Assembly: GCA_001600415.1 (NCBI GenBank)
Contig: BCJX01000008.1
Span: forward strand, 1,004,626 to 1,068,625
Origin: Pascua guehoae
Lineage: Eukaryota; Basidiomycota; Tremellomycetes; Trichosporonales; Trichosporonaceae
Direction of reading: 5' to 3'
Length of the DNA: 64,000 nucleotides
The notes beneath the pieces are model-generated. The model was not told where the DNA came from and made no database searches. It saw only the letters and a list, made by a program, of their open reading frames with translations. Made by a program: the position numbers and the translations under genes. Positions 53,122 to 64,000 of this stretch are shown in pieces; positions within the stretch are counted from its first letter, which is position 1; the number at the start of each line of letters is the position of its first letter.

Positions 53122-55863
53122 ATGTCAACGTCCTCGTCTCCTCTGGCACAGGTCACAACGCCGCCATCACCGGTCGACCCTACTCTCTCCGCACTACACC
53201 CATGGCTCGCAGTCCTAGTCGCCCACACCCCAGATGCCGACCGCGAGCTCCTCCTCAGCCTACGCCGAACTTGTGCCGCGGCACGAGATGCCGTGGACAG
53301 ACGGATCATGTACCACCTCCTGATCCGTGATGAGGACCTACTCGCACCCTCGGTGTACTTGTCAACAAACGTCCAGACACCATCGGGACGTGTGCCAGCG
53401 TTCAGACCACAGGAGGCCGGCTGTTGGCTCTCAAGTGCTGCGTCAATGAAGCACGCCCATAACAGGAAGAAGCTAGGCGCCGTGGATTCAACGGCCGCAC
53501 AAGCCCAGCGCAAACGGTGCCTCGAACTCCTCGCGCACACGCGTGTCCTCGATTTGATGGGTACGGGCAAAGTGTCGGCCTTCCCTTGGGAAGCATTCCA
53601 ACTCGATGTCCTGCGACTTGTCCCCAACTGGAATGGAGGATTCGGTTCCATATGGGGGTCCGGATGCCACCCGCTTCGAACCCGAACGCTCGTCGTCTTT
53701 GTCGTGCCCGTGACACTCCCCCCATCGAGCCCCATGGATGAGGGCATACAAGATCAACAATACGACAGAGACACCGCATGCTACCCCACCTGCGCCGACA
53801 AGGTGGTGTTCCACATGCTGTACTCACAAGACCACAACCTCCTAATGTGCCCAGGTCAGGTCAGGTCCTGGTCTGACCCGTCGGGATCGCTCATTGGCCC
53901 CGTAGAGTTGCATGCCTACCTTTCACAGGCAACCCGAAGCGTCGTCATTGTCTTCTCTCCTTTGGGCGGGTCATTCGCACGGCTTGTGTGGCGGCATCGA
54001 GTCACATTCCGCCAAGCCTGGCTCAAGAAAAACGCAGCGGTCCAACATGACATGAAACGGGTATGGGAGTTTAGGCAAACCCCTTTGGCCCGTTGGAGGG
54101 AGGTAAAGAGAGTTGTCGATCAAGTAGTGAGAATCAAACCACGCACTACATACACAATTGTCAACCTCGATCTCGTGCTCCCCGAGTTTGGATGGGGGCG
54201 GTTCCCATTCGAGTGCACAGTTGGAGAAGTCGAGGCCCTCGTCGAGAAATTGGCCTGGGACCTATTGCGTTCCCCGCCCTGTCCATTGCCACCGCGTGAC
54301 AGGGTGGCCGGAGCCGGAATTCTCCTCTCTGTTGTCCCAGGACATGATTACGTTGTGCGTCTTACCGATGCCGAGGCTTACGCCGAGGGGCTTCTTGTCC
54401 TGCCGCCTGCCCTCCATCATGCAGCGGAGACGCGGTGGTTGCTCCCCGGGCGTCCCGCGGCCATTGCCCCAGAACCCCTCTCCGCTGCCCACAACGTCGG
54501 CCAAGGTGCCCCCACATCGTATGCCACCAGCCTAACCCAAAATCCCAACCGCCCCTCTCGTCCTCCTGCGGTTCTTGATTTTGCTGCATTCCCCCACCTG
54601 GCCGACCTGATTGTGGCGTATGCGCCGCGCGATTCGCTCATGGCGCTGCGCGGCACGTGCCGAACATTGCGCCATCGTGCCGAGTCCCTCCTCTTCCACC
54701 ACGTCATGGTGACCTCTCGTCCCAGCCAGGATAAAGAAGTGTTCGAGATCGACATGTGGTGTCGATACGGGCGATCGCCATTCTTCGAACTCACTCGCTT
54801 CTTCGAACCCCCTCGCTTCTTCGAACCCCCTCGCCTTAAATTTGACGCGACTCCATGGGCTCCACTCCACCTCGAGCCTATGACGCCGTGCATGCGCACA
54901 CTGCGCCGCCGCGTCCTAGCCCACGTTCGCGTGCTAGACTACGTGGCCGCTCTTCCTGTTCTTCTGGGAGAGGAGCTTTTGGATCTCTCCAATGTTGAGA
55001 TAGTACGCCAGACCGTCTCCCGGCGGAGTGCAATCCTGCCCAACGTGGATGCCAAGACGCATGTCGCATTCATCACGCCAAAATGTGACCTGCGCTGGAA
55101 CAACCCAGGCATGAGCATCAACGTCAACCGCATGTGCACAAGACTCGTAGTCCACATCCTTCACGAACCACAACAGGCGCATCCCGGTATTCCCCACCTG
55201 TCGCTCCCGCCGGGGCCATACCCTTACGAAAAGAAGACCAAATATGAAGCTGTTGTCATCTTCTCCCCGTTCACCGACCAGTACGACCCCATTCACGCGC
55301 GACAAGTCGAGCCATGGGATCCAGCGACAGCGCAGAAACGCCGCAGTCGTCTCGTCAAAGAGCTCGGCGACCTTCTTTTCGCAAACTGTTTCAATGACCC
55401 CGACGGCGATTCATCCTTCGAAACCACAGTGACCGTTGTCAACATGCACACGGTGGCGCCCTGCTGGTTCGGCTTTGATCCTTCAACCACGATTGCCGAC
55501 ATGCAGAATACTCTCATCGACATGATGCACACGCACATCCACCATCAAATTACCTATAGCTGCCACTATATCAAACGCGTTCTCCCTCTCAACGTCGCCA
55601 ACAAAGAAATCGACAAGGCCTTGTCGCGCCTCGAATGGATAACGGGCCACGAGTTTCTGGCCCGTGTCCCCGCCCGCGACCATGACGCGCTGGGGACCAT
55701 CGAAATCGTCCCTAGCAAGCAGTACAGACTCCTCCCTGAGGCTAGCACAATGTCCGTGAGCCAGCCTCTGTGGGAAGAGTCCGACCCGGTAGCAGCTCGC
55801 GAGGTAGAGAGTACACCGCCGTCGTTCCAGTCCCTCAAGTGGCTGCACGAGGCCGACAGCTAA
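53122..55863 (+). CDS. two-copy F-box-like protein, unknown target
   Basis: Single exon of 913 codons from ATG at 53122 (context GCCACCATG). The protein consists of two diverged halves of about 450 residues. Each begins with an F-box-like helix set: LHPWLAVLVAHTPDADRELL, LSLRRTCAAARDAVDRRI in the first half, and AAFPHLADLIVAYAPRDSLM, ALRGTCRTLRHRAESLLFHH in the second. In each half this is followed by ARVLDx-type and VVxFVxP segments, then VVIVFSP (first VVIVFSPLGGSF, second AVVIFSPFTDQY), TTxTIVNxxxV and a closing region of similar order. A small triplication RFFEPPRFFEPPR occurs at 54800-54840. F-box proteins usually recruit substrates to SCF ubiquitin ligases. The rest is not a known repeat type to me. 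The upstream ATG-less extension to 52546 is probably leader. Confidence 0.75.
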   Translation: MSTSSSPLAQVTTPPSPVDPTLSALHPWLAVLVAHTPDADRELLLSLRRTCAAARDAVDRRIMYHLLIRDEDLLAPSVYLSTNVQTPSGRVPAFRPQEAGCWLSSAASMKHAHNRKKLGAVDSTAAQAQRKRCLELLAHTRVLDLMGTGKVSAFPWEAFQLDVLRLVPNWNGGFGSIWGSGCHPLRTRTLVVFVVPVTLPPSSPMDEGIQDQQYDRDTACYPTCADKVVFHMLYSQDHNLLMCPGQVRSWSDPSGSLIGPVELHAYLSQATRSVVIVFSPLGGSFARLVWRHRVTFRQAWLKKNAAVQHDMKRVWEFRQTPLARWREVKRVVDQVVRIKPRTTYTIVNLDLVLPEFGWGRFPFECTVGEVEALVEKLAWDLLRSPPCPLPPRDRVAGAGILLSVVPGHDYVVRLTDAEAYAEGLLVLPPALHHAAETRWLLPGRPAAIAPEPLSAAHNVGQGAPTSYATSLTQNPNRPSRPPAVLDFAAFPHLADLIVAYAPRDSLMALRGTCRTLRHRAESLLFHHVMVTSRPSQDKEVFEIDMWCRYGRSPFFELTRFFEPPRFFEPPRLKFDATPWAPLHLEPMTPCMRTLRRRVLAHVRVLDYVAALPVLLGEELLDLSNVEIVRQTVSRRSAILPNVDAKTHVAFITPKCDLRWNNPGMSINVNRMCTRLVVHILHEPQQAHPGIPHLSLPPGPYPYEKKTKYEAVVIFSPFTDQYDPIHARQVEPWDPATAQKRRSRLVKELGDLLFANCFNDPDGDSSFETTVTVVNMHTVAPCWFGFDPSTTIADMQNTLIDMMHTHIHHQITYSCHYIKRVLPLNVANKEIDKALSRLEWITGHEFLARVPARDHDALGTIEIVPSKQYRLLPEASTMSVSQPLWEESDPVAAREVESTPPSFQSLKWLHEADS

Positions 55864-57573
55864 TACGACGCTGCAGCGAATAGAGAACAGGTGGACCAGC
55901 CAGACATTGACTGTGCTCTGGATGGCCTGTCGTGCTTGTTCGACGAACAGGGGCAATAGCTCATCCAAGAAGAATTGCGAGGTCCGAGCAACAGATGCAT
56001 AAAACCTGTCCATTTGTATATCGCACGATTACCAAAACGCTGCATCTCATCTGTACATACCTGAAGGTGCTCAAACACACGTCGAGCCCGACGGGCGGTG
56101 TTTCTGAGCAGGTAGTGATGCATGCAGCCAACGAAAAGTGTCGCACTTACCCTCCTGTACGTATCGGCATTGCCCACCACGACTTTTCCCAACTGTGCAG
56201 AGTGGGTGCCATCCAGTCTTCACTGCCTGTGGCACCGTGCCCAGACGGCATATCAGAATTTCTCTGTCAAAATATCACACAGCGTAAACCGAAATTACAC
56301 ATCTACGGTATCTATCGTTGATTGCTTGGCAGATATGGTGTAGCGCTCGACACAGCCTTGCCGAGTTGCGTTCTTTTCAAGTGAGCACCTAATCAACCCC
56401 CTCACGAATGGATATTCGAGAACGGTTCTGGTCAGACGTCCTGAGCTTTATCCGGACGTTCCGATACTGAGCAGATGGCCGTGCCGCAGTAGGGGGCCGT
56501 AGGGACAACTCCACTGGGCAGGATGTTGACAATTGTCAACCTGTATTCGCTGTTAGTAGCACGTGTTTCCACCTACATACCTGTACGATCACACGAGCGC
56601 CCTGTGGCGCTCGGGTACACGGCCACTATGAAAGCTGGGAATGGGGAGCGTGTCAGGTCAGCAGCACATTACAGCTACATATGCGGAATGGACGCGTGCC
56701 CGTGTGAGATATGTTGGGTGAGAATGGCCGCTAGTCTGCCAGGCTGCTAGGCTGACCGCGTCGCCACCGCCACTTTGAGTGCATTCAGGGGTCAGGGGAG
56801 GGGAAGGAAGGGAGCGGGATCAAAAAATGGGACGGCGGATGGCAAGATGACGCACGTGTGGTGTCGACGAACCAACAGCAGAGCGTAATGCGCAATCCAA
56901 CAACACTCTCACTCTACTGCACTGCACCTCGTCCTCTTCCTCGACCTCCCACCCCCCACACCTCTCACCCTCTCCCTGCCGGCTATCATCCAACGCGCCA
57001 GCCCACCCGAACCGGCCCCAGCACGCCGGCGTAGCGTGGTCCGCACCAGATCTCGCCTTACAGCGTGTGCAGGCAGTCCGCCCACGCGCCCCCCTCCCCC
57101 AAACCGCAGCTTGCGCCGGGTGCATTCGACTCGTGCTCGACGCGCGCCAGCACGGCCGACAGGCAACGGGCTCGAGCAGCCATCCTCCCGCGTGTACCGG
57201 ATCGCAACTAATTTCTTGGTGCATCTCGACTTTTGTCAACTGTTGACCAGCGACAAGAACAGTGCACCACCGACTTTTGCACTCATCTCAAACAGCGACG
57301 CCAAGCCTTTGTGCTGAATCGGACCAGGTCGCAAGTCTGGGACTGGGCGAAAACAACGAGCCAGCCAGACACGACCCACATTCGTCGCGCGGCGCCAACT
57401 CGAACTTGTCCTCCCACCACACACACACACACACCCAACTCTAGCCTCTACACTCGTACCCCCATTATCCTCCTAGCCGCTGCCCGCACAGGCAGCACGG
57501 CAGCGCACGCACACGGCGTGCGCGACCTACACACAACCCCGCCGCCTGTATCGAGTAGTAGCAACACACCGCG
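55864..57573. other. intergenic region, no gene seen
   Basis: 1.7 kb without support for a gene on either strand. The right third is C-rich with a CA microsatellite (57417-57434) and probably is the PHO81 promoter and leader. Confidence 0.5.
57417..57434. repeat. CA dinucleotide run
   Basis: About nine CA units in the 5' flank of the SPX-ankyrin gene. Confidence 0.85.
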
Positions 57574-60500
57574 ATGAAGGTGGGCGAGTCTGGCCATGCC
57601 GAGCTAACAGCAGTTTGGAAAAAGCATCGTCGCGTCCCAGGTCGCTGGGTGGTCCGACTACTACCTCAACTACAAGGTGAGTTTGCTACGTCGATTGTGC
57701 AGCTGTGTCGTCGATGTGCATGGGCATGAGAATGGTGATGGAGAGGCGACCATACCGGCGCGGTGGAAGTTGGCATGCAGGGTGCGACAGAACTCGAGAA
57801 GCATGCGCAATCAATGTTTGACCAAGCGGAGACAGTAGCGGAGACATGACGGGAGGCTCGCGGCGACCAACCGGAACCACCGACGTGACGAGCGTGACAA
57901 TGTGGGGCTTGTGGCTTGAACGCATGGGCACGAGTCACTACACGCGGCCGAAGGGTCTGCGAATGGCACACTCATGGGAGGTGGTGGGGACCGTAGCGGC
58001 GTCCGGTAGTGGCCAAGCGAGAACCACAGTGGTGGTGGTCGCCAGTCGATCGGAACTGGCTTCTCAAAGTGGCGCTTGGGCCGAGCGTTTTGCCTCATGG
58101 TGACCGCCGGCGCGAGCACGTCCGAGCCCGGTGCCAAGCTCTCTACTTTGATGTATTCGCTAACCACATTCCTCAGGCGCTCAAGAAGATTATCAACTCG
58201 CTCGCGGCCGGCCGACCTGCCGCAGATGTCGCGCTCCTCGCCTCTGGGGGCAGGCTGCCACGGCGTGAGGCGAGCGATTTTGGAATGACGGCGTCGCCCA
58301 GCACTTCGGCGGCCGACACACCCGTCTTTAGTGCTGCGAGCGTTGCAATCATGTCCGAGCCAGAAGTGGTCGACGAGCGAGAAAACGGCATCGACCTCGA
58401 ACCTTTGCCGCCTGAAACAGCCCCGCTTGCTGGTGGTACGCTCAGTGCCCGTGGGCCGGGTAACGTCGACCGCGAGGCGAGCTTCAAGGCACACCGCGAT
58501 GCCTTCTTCTTCCGCCTCCAGCGCGAGTTGGAAAAGGTGAGCCCATACACCACACGCTTGCAACCCAGAGCTAACGCCCAGATCAACCAGTTCTACCTCT
58601 TGAAGGAGCGCGAGCTCCGCCTGCGTCTGCTCACACTGTTGCAAAATCGGAATCGTCTCCTGCGGAGTCAACGTGAACTGGCGACAGATGGCGTGCCCGA
58701 TAGCGATGGCGAGGGCGCCAAGCAACGAGGCGCAGAGTGGGCGAGCCTCGAAGAAGGCTGGCGGCTGTTTGAGCGTGACTTGGGCAAGCTGCAAGGCTTT
58801 ATCGAGATCAACGCGACAGGTTTCCGCAAGATTCTCAAGAAATGGGACAAGCGCAGCAAGAGCAATACCAAGGAGCTCTATCTCGAACGCCAAGTCGAGG
58901 TGCAGCCATGCTTCAACCGCGAGTTTATCGCAAAGCTGTCTGATATCGTCGCCGCCAATCTCCTCGACATGGAGAATGGAACCGTCACTGTCGGCGCCCT
59001 CTTCTTTGGCTCGGATTTGCCCGAGTCGGCTGGCGACGACGCTCTCACGTTTGACCGCGAAGACTACGAGTCGGACCAGGGCGAGGTGCTCGCGCGCGAT
59101 GCGCTCTTTGACCTCGAGGCAAACCTTCCCAAGGTTGAAGCTGGGAGGGACGCCCTGGCCCGCTGGCTCAAACATGCGCGCAAGCTGCTGGCAAAGGATG
59201 ACCGCGAGGGCCGTGTGATGCGCATCCTGTGGCGTGCGGCGCTCACGGTCCCCGACGACTATCTCGACCTCGTCTTCACGCTGCCGCTCGACTTTGGCTA
59301 CGTTGATCGCATCAACGACCGTGACCCGCTCCACCAGGCGTGTATCTCGGGATCGCTGCGTGTTGTCGAGCTCTGCCTCGAACGCGCACCCGAGCTCATT
59401 GAGCGCCAAGACGTGTACGCGCGCCGCCCGTTGCACTATGCCGCAATGCACGGCCACCCTTCCATCGTGTCGCTTCTCCTGACAGCCGGTGCGAGCATGT
59501 CCCCGACCGACAAGGACGGATACACACCGCTCATGCACGCCATCACCAACGGACATCTCGAGGTTGTGCGCATCTTTGTGTCGGGCGAACACGCCGACGT
59601 CGAGCCAACCGCCATCTCCAACGACCTCATCCCTCTGTCGCTTGCATGCCAGTATGGCCACGTCGAGGTTGCTCGCCTGCTGCTCAAGCGCGGAGCGACC
59701 ATCCGGCCCAACTCGGAGGGCCTCTACCCCATGCACTTTGCCGCCAAGGCCGGTCACGAAGAGATTTGCAAGCTTCTTGTTGAAGAGGGTGGACGCGACG
59801 GCGGCGGCAAGGACAAGCAGGACAAGTACAACCTGTGGACGCCGATGCACCACGCGGCTGTTGGCGGGCGTCCCGAACACCTCGGGTGTATCCAGGTGCT
59901 CGTTGCGGCGGGATGCGACGTGAATGCGCTCGACGAGTATGGCAAGTCGCCAGGCTGGTACGCTGCGTGGTTTGGCCACGTGGAATGCCTGCACTTTTTC
60001 CTCGACTCGGGCGCCAAGTTGTCCAAGGAGACTGAGATCCGTGGTGGCATGGAGAGCCTCGGCCTCGCGGCCGACCCACAGATGGACGCCCTGTCCCCCG
60101 GCTCGGACATTGAGCTCGACGCTCCCGCTGGTGACGACTTTGAACTGATCCCCTCGCTGTCGCTTCCACCACCCATGGTGCCTCTGCGCGTGTACGGACA
60201 CGAGTTCCTTGCCAAGCGTTGTCTTGTCCAGCTCTCGCTTGGACATCCGTTTTCGCGTGGCTTGGAAAAGGCGCCACCCATCAAGCTCTACTCGCGCTCG
60301 GGCCAGGACTCGCTCCACATGTGGAGCTCGCTCAAGCTCGTCATGACCTCGCGCACAGACACATCTGTCGTCCCTCACAGCGTCATTCTCCCGCTCGCGG
60401 ACCCACGCGAAGTCTTTTCCTTCCAGGTCCAGTCGTTGGAGCGGTTTGCGCTTGAAGTGTCTCTCTACCCGACGTTTGGCTCAAAGGTCATTGGCCGGGC

Positions 60501-61733
60501 GACGATCCACCCTTCGTCGTTCCTTGACATTCAAGATCACAAGGGCTTTACAGCCTACCTCATCGACCACCATCTCAAGACGATTGGCGAGGTTGCGTTC
60601 GAGCTGAGCTGCATCCGGCCATTCGAGGGTGCGCAACTCGAGATTGGCGGTCGCATCGAGACGTACTGGAAGAGCAAGGTCACGCCATCCAACCCGACCC
60701 AGGACCATGCACACCAGTTCCAGTCCAACCGCCCCATTGGCGTCACGTCGTCCATGTCCCCAGCCGTCCGCCCGACGGCCGTGTCGGTCCCGTCGCAGGA
60801 CGAACCCGCACTTGTGACGGCCTCTTCGCTGTCTGGCGATTATACCAGCCTCACAGTGCAGGTGACGCGCGACGGTGTGCCAGTTGTCTACTCTGATTTC
60901 CGGTTACCCGTCGAGGGTGTCGACGTTGGCGTTGCCGACCTGTCGATTGCGCAGTTTGAGGCCTTTGCAAAGAAGCAGGGTCGCGAGCTGCAGACCAACC
61001 CCACGGCCAAGACGGTCGACGAGTGGCACGACGTGATTGTCGACAGCTGGGCGTCGCTTGGCGCCGTGCTCCGCCTCGTGCCGCCCGAGCTCGGCATCAA
61101 CCTGTGCCTCAAATACACGCGCCAGTTTGACGCAAACCACGTCGGCGTCGCTCGGTCATGCGAGGTAAACGAGTTTGTCGACGCGGTCCTGCAGGTCGTG
61201 TACGACGCGGGCCAGGAGACCCCCGGGCGCAAGATTCTCTTTTCGTCATTCGACCCCACGGTGTGCACGGCGCTCAACTGGAAGCAGCCAAACTATGCCG
61301 TGCTCTTTGGGTCGTACTGTGGCATTGACCGGCGCCAACCCGAAGGCGAGCACCGCCTCGTCCCCGTCAACCCGGGCACCGAGCCCGACAACCGCTGCCT
61401 GAGCGTCCGCGAGGCAGTCAACTTTGCAAAGCAGACAAACCTCCTCGGCGTCATTCTCGAGGCCACGACACTGGCTGCAGTCCCGTCCCTCGTCGCGAGC
61501 GTAAAGGACGCAGGGCTGCTCTTGGCCGCGTTTGGAAACGAGAGCGACGTGCAGGGTCTTCGGCAGGGGTCGAGCGATGGCAGGACAGTGGACGCGTTTT
61601 GTAGCAATGGGTGAGTACGGGTGCGAGCGAGCGCGAGTGCTCTAAAGTCGCGCTCATGCTCTGCGGCCTAAGCGTGGCGTGCCCTACACTTTGGATTATG
61701 CTGACGGACAGAATCATGACGCTCGTTATATAG
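57574..61733 (+). CDS. PHO81: PHO81-type SPX-ankyrin-GDPD-like phosphate regulator
   Basis: Exon 1 is only ATGAAG (57574-57579). A 34-nt intron (branch GAGCTAAC) follows, then FGKSIVASQVAGWSDYYLNY. After a 500-nt intron comes KALKKIINSLAAGRPAAD, together the classical SPX start. SPX continues with YLLKERELRLRLLTLLQNR, RLFERDLGKLQGFIEINATG, FRKILKKWDKRSKSNTKELY. Then about six ankyrin repeats (DPLHQACISGSLRVVELCLE, RPLHYAAMHGHPSIVSLLLT, TPLMHAITNGHLEVVRIFVS, PLSLACQYGHVEVARLLLKR, TPMHHAAVGGRPEHLG). A C-terminal GDPD-like region follows (VQVTRDGVPVVYSDFRLPVE) without clear catalytic Glu/Asp/His set. Yeast Pho81 inhibits the Pho85-Pho80 kinase when phosphate or inositol pyrophosphate signals demand. 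A final intron (61611-61711) replaces the stop at 61614 and gives the end NGIMTLVI. Confidence 0.93.
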
Positions 61734-62441
61734 TAGAGGGTACCAGACCACATGCATGTGTTAAAGCATCGCAGGGCCGTAGGGGCGGTGTACAATTGCC
61801 GTGTCTGTCTCGCCTGATGCGGCTTTGTAAATAAGACCCGCCCGTGCAAGATGTGTCAAGGTGCTAGAGCAGAATGGCATGGAAGATGTGGACTTGCCCG
61901 ACTTGACTTGCACGCTCTGCAGGGCTACAACATGCCTCTGGGACCATACCCTCTTGCCGCGAATGTCTCTGTCCCGTATCTGGTGTCACTGTCAAGCGGT
62001 AGTCGTTGCTCTGCCTCCCCGCCTCCTCCAACCATCCCTGCGGGACCACAGAGTATGTTTCTGCCGGATATGCCAAGCCTGCATTCTGTGTCTGTTTCTT
62101 GTCATCTGTGTTTATGTGAGTGCATCTGATCCTCGTCCCGTCCTTCAACGTTGTTTCCACACGGTTTACATGGTTTGTACCAGTAGATGCACATAGCGAT
62201 AAGATGTGGTTGTGCATCGTCTGACAAGCAGCAGGCAAGACGGGTGCGGGCGAGCTCACCCCCTGTTCTCAGCAGTCACCAGTTCACGCGCGATGAAGGG
62301 CAGACCGCGTAGACCGCCCATTGACACCACCGTCCTCTGCCACGAATCAATGCTCTACCCGTCCCGTCCCAACGCTACCGTGTACAACCACCATGCTACA
62401 GTTCATGTGACGCTACAGGGCCCAAGGGCAGAGATACAGTG
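61734..62441. other. convergent intergenic region
   Basis: Between the stops of PHO81 and the last gene. No feature seen. Confidence 0.6.
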
Positions 62442-63689
62442 CTAGATACTAGGAAGCTCGACGTCATCGAGCGGTCCGTCCGGTGTTTCAGTGGGGAGCG
62501 CGCGTGCGATAAGCGCTGTCATGCGTGAGGGCGAGACGACGCGGTATCGCGGAAACACGCGCGCGAGCGAAGATATCAGACGCGGCACGTCGTCGTAGTA
62601 GGCTTCGTCGTAGTCGAATCTGCGGTCGCCGAGGATGCTGGATGCTGAGGAGGCGTCCGAGTGGGGGTCGTAGTCGGAATCATCGTCCTCGTCCTCGTCC
62701 TCGTCCTCGTCCCCTTCGTCGTCGTCGTCACCTTCGTCGTCGTCGTACCCGTTTTCGTGTGCACCATTCTCCATGTCCGAATCGTCGCCGTCGACCTCGG
62801 CCTCGGCCTCGGGGTCCTCGGCATCCATCTCGGCCCTGGCCTGGCGGACAGCCTGCCGAGTCTCCCGGGTCCACCGCAGAGCCACCAAGTACCCGCGCGC
62901 AAACGCGTCCCAGTACAGGCCAAACACGTCGCGATCCAGTTGGCCGTGCGGGAAGAAGTCGTGCGCGAGGCTGTGCGTCTCGGCGAGTTGGGACACGTCG
63001 GCGTCCGCGTCCGCGTCAGGCGTGGCACCCGCCTGCTCGACGACGAGGACATGCGCCCCATCCGCATCGTCGACGACGACCAGGCGCGTAAACGACGTGT
63101 TGAGGAGGGCCATCCCGACACGCGTCCCGCACTGCCACCAGGTGGCCGCCAGCGCCCACGCGGCGCAGACGAGCACGTACCCGGCCCCGCGGGCGAGGGC
63201 CGCGGGTCCCTCGTCGGGACGCACGAGGTGCGCCTGCATCCCGATGGTGAGACGCCGCCCCGGCCCGTCCTCTTGCATGCCGACGGCGGACCCCGCAATC
63301 TTCCAGCGGTGCACAAACGCCTCGCCCATGTCGGGGCTCAGGAGGGGGCAGTCTTTCCAGCGGGCGAGACGGTGTGCCTCGCGATCATCGTCCGCGTCGG
63401 GGTCTCGGAATGTGGCGGAATCCATCGTCGGCGGGCGCCCCAGTGTATAGTGCGGGCGCCCCAGGATGTAGCGCACCGTACCAGACGACGTGACCCTGTC
63501 GCCCATGGCGGTGGCCGAGCGGTCTTCGATGAGATTCAGAAGCTCGTAGTGGTCCTCCATGTACCCCCTCGTAAGCGCCCTGGTGGCACCGTCCCCAAAG
63601 GTCTGCTTTAGCCGTTGCATGAATATCTCAAGGTCGCGTTCGTCCCACGGCGGGGTGCCGAGGATCGAGGAGGCAAATGCATCGCTCAT
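62442..63689 (-). CDS. unknown protein with acidic tract
   Basis: 415 residues, single exon. The start MSDAFASSILGTPPWDERDL at 63689 is preferred over an upstream in-frame start at 63950, because the latter would translate the heptamer repeat. The ordered half has FMQRLKQTFGDGATRALTRG, YMEDHYELLNLIEDRSATAM, LVCAAWALAATWWQCGTRVG and LLNTSFTRLVVVDDADGAHV. The tail contains a long Asp/Glu run (about residues 300-340) and ends with LISSLARVFPRYRVVSPSRM and DGPLDDVELPSI. I do not recognise the family. No membrane segment is evident except the Ala/Trp-rich stretch. Confidence 0.6.
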   Translation of the reverse strand: MSDAFASSILGTPPWDERDLEIFMQRLKQTFGDGATRALTRGYMEDHYELLNLIEDRSATAMGDRVTSSGTVRYILGRPHYTLGRPPTMDSATFRDPDADDDREAHRLARWKDCPLLSPDMGEAFVHRWKIAGSAVGMQEDGPGRRLTIGMQAHLVRPDEGPAALARGAGYVLVCAAWALAATWWQCGTRVGMALLNTSFTRLVVVDDADGAHVLVVEQAGATPDADADADVSQLAETHSLAHDFFPHGQLDRDVFGLYWDAFARGYLVALRWTRETRQAVRQARAEMDAEDPEAEAEVDGDDSDMENGAHENGYDDDEGDDDDEGDEDEDEDEDDDSDYDPHSDASSASSILGDRRFDYDEAYYDDVPRLISSLARVFPRYRVVSPSRMTALIARALPTETPDGPLDDVELPSI

Positions 63690-63862
63690 TGTTGTGAGCA
63701 GCCCAGATGGTCCAAGTGCGATCCTTGACGAGGCGGCCGACAACGGTTGGATAATGGGGGCCACAGTTCGGCGATACGCTCGTGTCGATGCGAGTGTACA
63801 GATCGATATCCAGGTCGGTGTGATGATACGCACCTGATGCCAGGTGTGGTTGACGGGGAGGT

Positions 63863-63938
63863 TGGATGCTAGATGCTGGATGCTAGATGCTGGATGCTGG
63901 ATGCTGGATGCTGGATGCTGGATGCTGGATGCTGGATG
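63863..63938. repeat. ATGCTGG heptamer minisatellite
   Basis: About eleven copies of ATGCTGG, early copies alternating with ATGCTAG. It lies about 175-250 bp upstream of the start of the gene at 63689. Read on the minus strand it encodes the spurious repeat IQHPASS. Confidence 0.95.
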
Positions 63939-64000
63939 CTGGATGTGCAAAGTGCAGAGTGCTGCTGACTCTGGCCGAACCCGAAAACAAATGACGTTTA

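Noticed and set aside
57811..60378. Minus-strand frame of 855 codons opposite PHO81
   Set aside because: Antisense shadow of the SPX-ankyrin exon; no domain and no supporting splice structure.
62661..63611. Plus-strand 316-codon frame opposite the last gene
   Set aside because: Its Val-rich start mirrors the Asp/Glu tract of the minus-strand protein, so it is a shadow.

Overview
The window is nuclear DNA from a fungus. Genes are dense and GC-rich. Nearly all are split by short GT-AG introns (34-60 nt, with a few of 100-530 nt) that carry a CTAAC/CTGAC-like branch site, and there is no operon structure. The gene content (RPC53, CSN1, FIP1, TPT1, IST1, PHO81, PARP, ACR3) and the intron style suggest a basidiomycete yeast, most likely a tremellomycete of the Trichosporonales type. 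That placement is inference; no ribosomal or mitochondrial marker is present.

Layout. 1-2433: no gene seen, several short tandem repeats. 2434-10538: three minus-strand genes (2OG-Fe(II) prolyl-4-hydroxylase-like protein, RNA polymerase III subunit RPC53, COP9 signalosome subunit CSN1) and a tRNA-Ser(CGA). 11414-12914: inorganic pyrophosphatase with a possible second, mitochondrial start. 13604-14872: a Swi5-like recombination mediator whose first half is a tandem array of exon+intron units, followed by decayed copies of its last intron and exon. 15269-17359: TatD-type metallo-hydrolase. 17971-21899: FIP1 and TPT1, divergent RNA-processing genes. 22062-26002: IST1, a small mitochondrial-looking protein and a stand-alone ATP-dependent DNA ligase. 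26268-28183: a phytanoyl-CoA dioxygenase family protein and a small unknown protein. 28648-31074: a bZIP regulator next to the arsenite exporter ACR3. 32502-38886: an APC permease, a flavodoxin-like quinone reductase and an MFS transporter. 39231-43320: an unknown gene and a possibly decaying gene. 44395-46902: a sugar transporter with an intron-containing tRNA-Pro inside one of its introns. 47391-48268: a LURP-one/tubby-like protein. 49938-52316: a PARP. 53122-55863: a two-copy F-box-like protein. 57574-61733: a PHO81-type SPX-ankyrin phosphate regulator. 62442-63689: an unknown acidic protein.

Functional links are modest. FIP1 and TPT1 share a 304-bp promoter region, and TPT1 would be needed to finish splicing of intron-containing tRNAs such as the tRNA-Pro found here. 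The bZIP/ACR3 pair, with a cluster of inverted motifs upstream of ACR3, resembles a small metalloid-resistance locus. The most unusual structure is the Swi5-like gene. Its introns are 36-46 nt, and in nearly all of them the 5' splice site is complementary to the branch-site region. Six consecutive phase-0 exons with their introns look like one roughly 87-bp repeat unit.
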